A stretch of 64,000 nucleotides of DNA. It comes from Entophlyctis helioformis (Eukaryota > Chytridiomycota > Chytridiomycetes > Chytridiales > Chytriomycetaceae). The position numbers and the translations under genes were made by a program. Below are positions 58,574 to 64,000 of this stretch, one piece after another. Below the pieces are notes generated by a model, which saw only the letters and a list, made by a program, of their open reading frames with translations, was not told the DNA's origin and did not search any database. The stretch lies in the NCBI GenBank assembly GCA_025526915.1, contig JAHLKH010000043.1, forward strand, positions 107,210 to 171,209, in the 5' to 3' direction. The number at the start of each line of letters is the position of its first letter. Positions within the stretch are counted from its first letter, which is position 1.

Positions 58574-58857
58574 ACGAGTTGCAAGGTGCCTCTCCTTGGG
58601 CACTGATGCCACGTGCCAATGGCTGCATGGGCATTATTGGAACGCGCCTTTTTGCCAGCAGTTGATGCATCAGACTTGCCCCAGCTGTCGTCTTGTGCAT
58701 CCGACTGCAGGTACCCTCCATCTCCCCTGTACCTGGCTCTACTACTGATCTGACAATGAAGTCTTGTGCATCCGACTGCAGACCGACCCCCATACTGTTG
58801 CACGACAGCTCAAGACAAGTCAGCGACCGAACGACCAACCGACCAAGCAGCAGCACC
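58574..58857. other. spacer with a 21-bp direct repeat
   Basis: GTCTTGTGCATCCGACTGCA occurs at about 58690-58710 and again at 58761-58781. No gene supported. Confidence 0.6.
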
Positions 58858-59877
58858 ATGCCTCCTGGCGGCCCAGGCCAGCCAGCCTGGATCAGCCAGC
58901 AGCAGCACGACGCCGCCGCCAGCAGCAACTGGCTTGGGCAGCTCCAGGCAACTGCCAGCAGCCTCAGGCACGAGCAACACATCGCCCACCAGCAGCTGTG
59001 CAGCACCAGGCTCGCCTACGACGGCTGCCTGCTCGCCATCCAGCAGCAGAGAGCCTGGCTTGACATGGGGTTTGTTGCGCTGCTTGACATCCACAAGGCA
59101 TGCTTCAACCCCCCAACACCAGCCGGCCGCCTGCGCTACGAGCAGGCCACAGCGGCATTGGAGGAGGGGTGGGCCAAGCTCGACAGCCTCCGGCTCAAGC
59201 AGCAACACCTCGAGCAGACGACCAGCAGCCTGCAAGCTCTCATAGTGCACAAACGAGCCGCCGTCGACCAGGTTGAGCACCAGCTCCTTTTGTGCCTGTC
59301 TGATCAGCTTCAGCCCAGCAGCAGCAGCAGCAGCAGCAACACCAGCCGCAGCTGCACCAGCCGCGGCTGCAGCACCACCGACCTCGCCAACCGTTCCATC
59401 TGCACTGGCCCCAGCCATGTGCAGCCCCAACCGCTCTGCATGCAGCAGCTGCCCGACCAGCCCATCCGCAGCCCCGGCCGCTCTGGCCCTGGCAGCATGC
59501 CTGGCCTGACGCCGCCGCCGCAGCAGCATCGTTCTCCCATTCCGACCGCCACTGCTCTGGCCCCGCCTCAGCAGCACCGACCGACCCAGCCGCCTCTGGC
59601 ACCAGCCAGCCCGGTCAGCAGGGTCGAGCACCCGTCCGTCCCGTACCCGTCCGTCCCGTCCCCATCTGTACCGCTCTGCAGCCCAGTCGCCAGTCCTGCA
59701 GGCTCGCCCATCCAGCCGCCTGCAGCACGCGCCGATTGGCCAACGCGATCTGATTGGTCAACGCGTGCCAATCGGTCAGCAGCAGCTGATTGGTCGGCAC
59801 CAACCGATTGGTCAGCCGCGTCTGATTGGTCGGGATCAGCCTGTAACGGATGCCGCCGCAGTCTCGTGGTCACGTGA
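58858..59877 (+). CDS. unidentified ORF with coiled-coil N-terminus and P/Q/S-rich tail
   Basis: Single open frame from ATG 58858 (MPPGGPGQPAWISQQQ), 339 aa. Residues 20-150 form long helices with LGQLQATASSLRHEQHIAHQ, LDMGFVALLDIHKACFNPP and LEQTTSSLQALIVHKRAAVD, ending in a predicted coiled coil. The rest is low complexity (S, P, Q). The last 45 residues, with DWSxxx repeats, are encoded by a tandem series of ATTGG motifs and may not be real protein. Helical N-terminus plus disordered tail would fit a retroelement gag-like protein, but no zinc knuckle is visible. It lies between the element copy and the retrotransposon; I give no function. Confidence 0.45.
   Translation: MPPGGPGQPAWISQQQHDAAASSNWLGQLQATASSLRHEQHIAHQQLCSTRLAYDGCLLAIQQQRAWLDMGFVALLDIHKACFNPPTPAGRLRYEQATAALEEGWAKLDSLRLKQQHLEQTTSSLQALIVHKRAAVDQVEHQLLLCLSDQLQPSSSSSSSNTSRSCTSRGCSTTDLANRSICTGPSHVQPQPLCMQQLPDQPIRSPGRSGPGSMPGLTPPPQQHRSPIPTATALAPPQQHRPTQPPLAPASPVSRVEHPSVPYPSVPSPSVPLCSPVASPAGSPIQPPAARADWPTRSDWSTRANRSAAADWSAPTDWSAASDWSGSACNGCRRSLVVT
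59735..59850. repeat. cluster of about six ATTGGTC/CCAAT motifs
   Basis: GATTGGTC or close variants recur roughly every 18-20 bp, with CCAATCGG and ACGCG between them. The motif resembles that in the 28-bp terminal units of the Fanzor elements, but the surrounding sequence differs. Confidence 0.8.
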
Positions 59878-59935
59878 CCTGCTGGCATTGATCTGGACGC
59901 GCCTCGCCCAGACTTGGCTTGGCCCTGTTGTTGTA

Positions 59936-60053
59936 GTTGTATCCAGCCGTAAGCCTGTATACTCACTGCCCTCTGCCACCAGGTCTGTGCCTGAGTCTCA
60001 ATGAAGTTGTATCCAGCCGTAAGCCTGTATACTCACTGCCCCTCTGCCACCAG
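59936..60053. repeat. 47-bp direct repeat, 70-bp period
   Basis: GTTGTATCCAGCCGTAAGCC and the following TGTATACTCACTGCCC occur at 59936-59982 and again at 60006-60053 with one indel. No gene is supported in 59878-60400. Confidence 0.9.
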
Positions 60054-60399
60054 ACGGCCAGCCGCTCTCGACGAGGACAGTTACAACAACAACCAACGCC
60101 ACCGACGCCGCCAGCCGCCGTTACCTGCGGCGTCGATTTCTTTTTGTGCGCCTATGGGCCTGTCTCGCACGCCCACCCCTGGCGCCGGCCCTGCCGGCGC
60201 TGCGGCCGACGCCGACCCGGACGCCAACAGTGCCTTGTTTGTCTCGCCAGGCACCTCGTTTGCCGACAAGCCGTCACACCTCCTGCATGGGTTTACGGGT
60301 AACTCTACCATCTGGGCTGATAGCCGCACGCGTGATTCTGGGCTTGGCTCCATGGCCAGCGGTGCAACAGGACGATGTGCAACGAGACGATGGGCGGTC

Positions 60400-60605
60400 T
60401 GACAGACGGCGGGTTTCAGTACACAAGGTCATTCATTGATATAGCTTCGTAGTAATAACGGCATATGCACGGGCAGTACCTGACAGACGGCGGGTTTCAG
60501 TACACAAGGCGACGACTGGGGCAAGTCGCCTTGTGGTCTGTCAGGATTCAAGTGGGACGCGCGACCGGTTGCACGCGTGTCACGTGATCGCGGCTGACTG
60601 TTACA
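60400..60605 (-). repeat. 3' LTR of the Ty3/gypsy element (inner edge resolved)
   Basis: On the minus strand, downstream of the chromodomain stop, a purine tract AAGGGGGGC (60616-60606) is followed at once by TGTAACAGTCAGCC, the usual start of Ty3/gypsy LTRs. The inner LTR edge is therefore 60605. The LTR contains a long inverted repeat (CACAAGGCGAC ... GTCGCCTTGTG, about 60505-60537) and a TATATCAATGA sequence. CCTTGTGTACTGAAACCCGC with the following CGTCTGTCAG occurs twice (about 60400-60430 and 60480-60510). The outer edge is not certain because the other LTR is outside the window; about 60400 is a guess. Confidence 0.7.
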
Positions 60606-60752
60606 GCCCCCCTTGACGAGGGATCCTCTGGAGAACAATCGGCACAGACAAAGAAGGAAGCCACATTCACGTCCAATGCATCCCCAGCGTGGCGGCGGCT
60701 GCGACGGACCGGCGGCTGTGCTGGGAGGGCGGCGAGGTACTGGTCCAGCAGA

Positions 60753-63700
60753 TCAGGTGCAGTCTCGCGCAACTCGGCCTCCTGAGCGGTACTCGTTGTG
60801 TTGCGGGCCGTAACCGAGGTACGAGACCACAAAGGAGCGGCGGCCGTTGCGAGCGACCTTGTGTCCCACAATCGCGTCAATCTCCCATTCAGCTGCTGCA
60901 GGGTCATCAGCAAAGGCGACTGCAGGTGGCTGAGCAGGCAGTGGCCGGCCAGGGAAAGCGGTGGCCGGATCGCGGTACGGCTTCAGAAGACGGACATGGA
61001 ACCACGGATGCAGACGATGCATAGTCGGATGCAGAGCCAGCTTGCAGTTGAGACCATCCAGTGCGGCATTGACCTCTGTGATCGGGAATGGACCCAGCCA
61101 GTTGGGCAGGAACGCGTTGGGGCGATGCGTGTCGGTGGGCCACACAATGCCGGCGGCTTGCAGCATGACCATGTCGCCGACAGCGTAGGCAGGAGCATCA
61201 CGGCGGTGGCGATCGGCGTTGCACTTCTGTCGTTCTTGAGCCTTGGTCAGGTTGGCTGTGGCATCCACGCGAGCCTTGTCAATGGCAGCGAGCAGGTCGT
61301 GGACAGCAGGCGGCGATGATGCTGCCGGCTCGTGTGGCAGCGTGCGAGGCTCGAGGCCAAAGGCGAGGAAGTACGGAGCATAGCCAGTCGATGCGCTTGG
61401 AGCAGAGTTGAGGGCGTGGACAGCCGCATCGAGCATGTGCTCCCAGTTGCTGCCGCGGTGGTTGGCGTACTTGGACAGCAGGTCCTTGAGCGTGCGGATG
61501 GTGCGTTCGGACTGGCCGTCGGTCTCCTGGTGGCGGGCCGTTGCCATGACCTGCTCAATGTCCAGCGCCGCACAGAGCGCCGTCCAGAAGGCAGACAGGA
61601 AGCGAGCGTCGCGGTCCGAGACGATAGACGACGGCAGGCCGTGGCCAGCAAGCACCCATCGGTTGAGGAACAGGCGGCAAGATCCTCGGCAGTCGCATCG
61701 CGTCGCGTCGGCACGCACTTGACAAGCTTTGTCAGGCGATCCACAACAACAAACACAGCATCGTTGCCCTCGTCCGACATGGGCATGAAGGCAATGTCGC
61801 ACGCCACAGACTGGAAGCGGTCGGCAGGGATGGGCAGCGGGTGCAGCAGACCGGCAGGCGCCTGCGTCGACGAGTTGAACCGCTGGCAGGCGTCGCACGA
61901 GCTCACAAAGCGACCGACCGACGCAGCCATGTCTGGCCAGCAGTAGTGCGCACGCAGACGGCCGTATGTTCGTTCGCGGCCCTGGTGGCCGGCATGGGCC
62001 GGCTCGTGGTACGAGGTGAGCAGGTCGGTGCGCACTTGACCCTCTGGGATGTACATGCGACCCTCGTAGAACCATAGGCCGTCGACCAGCTCGAGTTTGG
62101 CTGCCAACTGACGCTCGTGCAGAGCAGCATCAGCAGGATCGGCCTTCCAGCGAGCGACGTCCAGCAGGAACGGATCGGCATCGAGCAGCGGGCGAACGCG
62201 GTCGGCAATGTCGGGTGTTGCGGTGGTCAAGGCATCCACTTCAACCTTTGCACGGCATCGAGCGCAGTGCGGGGCAACAGTCACATGGCGCGACAGCATG
62301 TCGGCAAGGTTGTTGTCGCCCCCCTGGATGTACTGGACCACAGCATCAAACTCCTGCAGCTCCATGATCCAGCGAGCCTGGCGGTACGACAGCTTGGGCT
62401 GCGTCGAGATCCATCGCAGCGAGGCATGGTCGGTGTGGATGGTGAAATGCACGCTGAGCAGGTAGTGCCGGTACTTGTCGCAGGTGTCCACGATCGCCAG
62501 CATCTCGCGCTCGTGGGTCGGGTAGTTGCGTTCCGCATCATTGAGCTTGCGCGAGTAGAACGAGACCGGATGGATCTTGGCCGTGCCGTCCGCCTCGACA
62601 TGCTTCTGGCCAATCCAGCCACCAATGGCAAACTCGGATGCGTCCGTGTACACGTGTGTCTCCAGCGACGGGTCAAAGTACTTGAGCACCGGAGCGTTCG
62701 TGATGGCGTCCAGAATAAAGTCCACAATGGCCCACTTGGCCTCGTCCATCACAAAGGGCACGTCCTTGCGCAGCATGTCCGTGAGCGGCACACAGATGTC
62801 GGCATGGTCTTTGATGAAATCCTTGACCCACACGACTTGCCCAATGAAGCGCCGCAGATCGCCAACCGACCCAATGATCGGCCGAGTCTTCAGTGCCAGC
62901 CGATGCTTGTCCTGGATCGAGTAGCCGTCACCCAGCAACAGATGACCGCAGAACTCGAGCCGCGACGAGAAGAACTCGCACTTGGACATCTTCAGGCGGA
63001 GCGATTCGGCGCGCAGACGACGGAACACTTCCTCCAGGTGCAGCAGGTGGTCCGCCTCGGTCTCCGAGTAGATCAGGATGTCGTCCATGTAGGCGACAAC
63101 GCAGACGTCCAGCAGGTCGTGGAAGATGCGGTTCATCATGGCGTTGAAGGTGGCAGGAGCGTTGCAGAGCCCAAAAGGCATCACCTTGAACTCGTAGTGG
63201 CCGTAACGGGTCACAAACGCCGTCTTGGGGATGTCTTCGTCGTAGATGCGGATGTTGTAGTAGCCGTCCCGCAGATCGACCGACGACATGAACGGCTTGC
63301 CTGCGACGCGGTCAATGAGCGACTGGATACTGGGCATCGACGCGCGATCCTTGACCGTGATGTTGTTCAGCCCACGATAGTCGATGCACAGACGCAGACC
63401 GCCGTCCTTCTTCTTGGCGATCACGATACCCGCAGCAAATGGCGACACAGAGCCGCGGATCATGCCACGCGCGGCGAGGTCGTCCAAGAACGCCTTGACA
63501 GCATCCTGGTGCTCAGTCGGCAGGCTGCGCGTAGGGCGGCGCGGCGGCGGCTTGGAACCAGGCACCAGCTTGATACGATGATCCTCAGGCCGCGACGGCG
63601 GCAGGTTGCCCGGTTGGAAGAGGGCCTGGAACTGGATCAACAGCGGATGGACAACCTCAGGCTGCGTCTCCAGGCTCAGATGGGCGAGTGGATCCGCCTC

Positions 63701-64000
63701 GTCAATCGCCGCAATGGCCGCGTCGGTTGCCGTATCTGCGTCCCCACAGCTGGTCAGGGCCATGATCTCGACATATGATGACTCGTCCGCATGGAAATCC
63801 TCGTAGCTGACGAACTCAATGCCGTGCTGCGCAGCAATGGCCTCAAGGGACATCGGAGCATGATCGCAGGGTGGTTCGGGTGCTGGTTCAGATGCTGTTT
63901 CGGGTACTGGTTCGGGTGCGGGTTCGGGTACTGGTTCGGGTGCTGGTTCGGGTGCTGGTTCGGATGCGGGTTTGGATGCGGGTTCGGGTACTGGTTCGGG
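60753..64000 (-). pseudogene. pol: Ty3/gypsy chromovirus pol polyprotein, 5' end beyond the window, one frameshift
   Basis: Retrotransposon polyprotein read from beyond 64000 (P/E-A/S repeats at 64000-63862) to stop 60753. Domain order: reverse transcriptase with SPFAAGIVIAKKKDGGLRLC, DLRDGYYNIRI and YMDDILIYSE; RNase H with HVYTDASEFAIGGW; integrase zinc-binding region (HEPAHAGHQGRERTYGRLRA ... CDACQRF); integrase core with ACDIAFMP, VSDRDARF and HQETDGQSERTIRTLKD (the D,D,E residues); and a C-terminal chromodomain WEIDAIVGHKV ... SYLGY. The order RT-RH-IN-chromodomain defines a chromovirus. Near 61671 the frame changes by one base between EDLAA and LFLNRW, so this copy is probably inactive unless the base is a sequencing error. 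Protease and gag are not in the window. Confidence 0.94.

Noticed and set aside
60153..60402. Short P/A/G-rich open frame before the LTR
   Set aside because: No homology signal or splice context; overlaps the repeat-rich stretch.
62117..63778. Plus-strand open frame of about 550 codons across the retrotransposon
   Set aside because: Antisense shadow of the pol gene; no recognisable motif.

Overview
The window looks like nuclear DNA of a flagellated (zoosporic) fungus, most likely a chytrid. This is an inference. The genes are eukaryotic, tightly packed on both strands, and split by many short GT-AG introns (mostly about 50-120 nt, some GC-AG). Fungal-type housekeeping genes sit beside flagellar genes (a CFAP97/hemingway protein, a TCP11 protein, a Dpy-30-like protein). 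There are no bacterial operons, ribosome-binding sites or rRNA genes; there is one tRNA gene. The host genes I resolved exon by exon keep their reading phase across every junction; several others have unresolved 5' ends.

Layout. 1-25.6 kb is ordinary host sequence: TCP11 (-, cut by the window edge), EXO1 (-), PXMP4 (-), mitoferrin (-), a PHO13-type phosphatase (+), the cornichon ERV14 (+), GMF (-), KLHDC4 (-), PCH2/TRIP13 (+), an unidentified low-complexity protein (-), GID8 (+) and the PICOT-type glutaredoxin GLRX3 (-). 25.65-32.97 kb is a mobile element on the minus strand. Its single intron-rich transcription unit joins an XPG/FEN1-like 5' nuclease to a complete Fanzor (eukaryotic TnpB relative). 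33.0-53.8 kb returns to host genes: RPN12 (+), a Dpy-30-like protein (-), a STRAD-like pseudokinase (+), tRNA-Gly (-), an ankyrin-repeat protein (+), an unidentified protein (+), CFAP97 (+), ribosomal protein uL15 (-), NIP7 (+), a lectin-GH18 protein with a degenerate active site (-), RPN11 (-), a TrmN6-like methyltransferase (-) and ADAT1/TAD1 (+). 54.04-58.57 kb holds a second copy of the element in the opposite orientation. It carries only the XPG-like module, broken by a stop codon. 58.6-60.5 kb is repeat-rich accessory DNA with one unidentified ORF. 60.4-64 kb is the 3' half of a Ty3/gypsy chromovirus (-) with its 3' LTR; it continues past the window.

The main result is the element pair. 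Both copies start with the same ~150-180 bp terminus: 3 or 4 head-to-tail 28-bp units, each with a CCAAT box, next to a stem-loop. They share intron positions in the nuclease module. Only the minus-strand copy continues, through a good GTAAGT splice junction, into a Fanzor with recognisable RuvC-I, RuvC-III, zinc-finger and relocated-glutamate motifs. Both copies show breaks (two apparent frameshifts in one, one stop in the other), so they may be recent but decaying insertions. The minus-strand copy lies between the divergent genes GLRX3 and RPN12 and ends about 28 bp before the RPN12 start codon.
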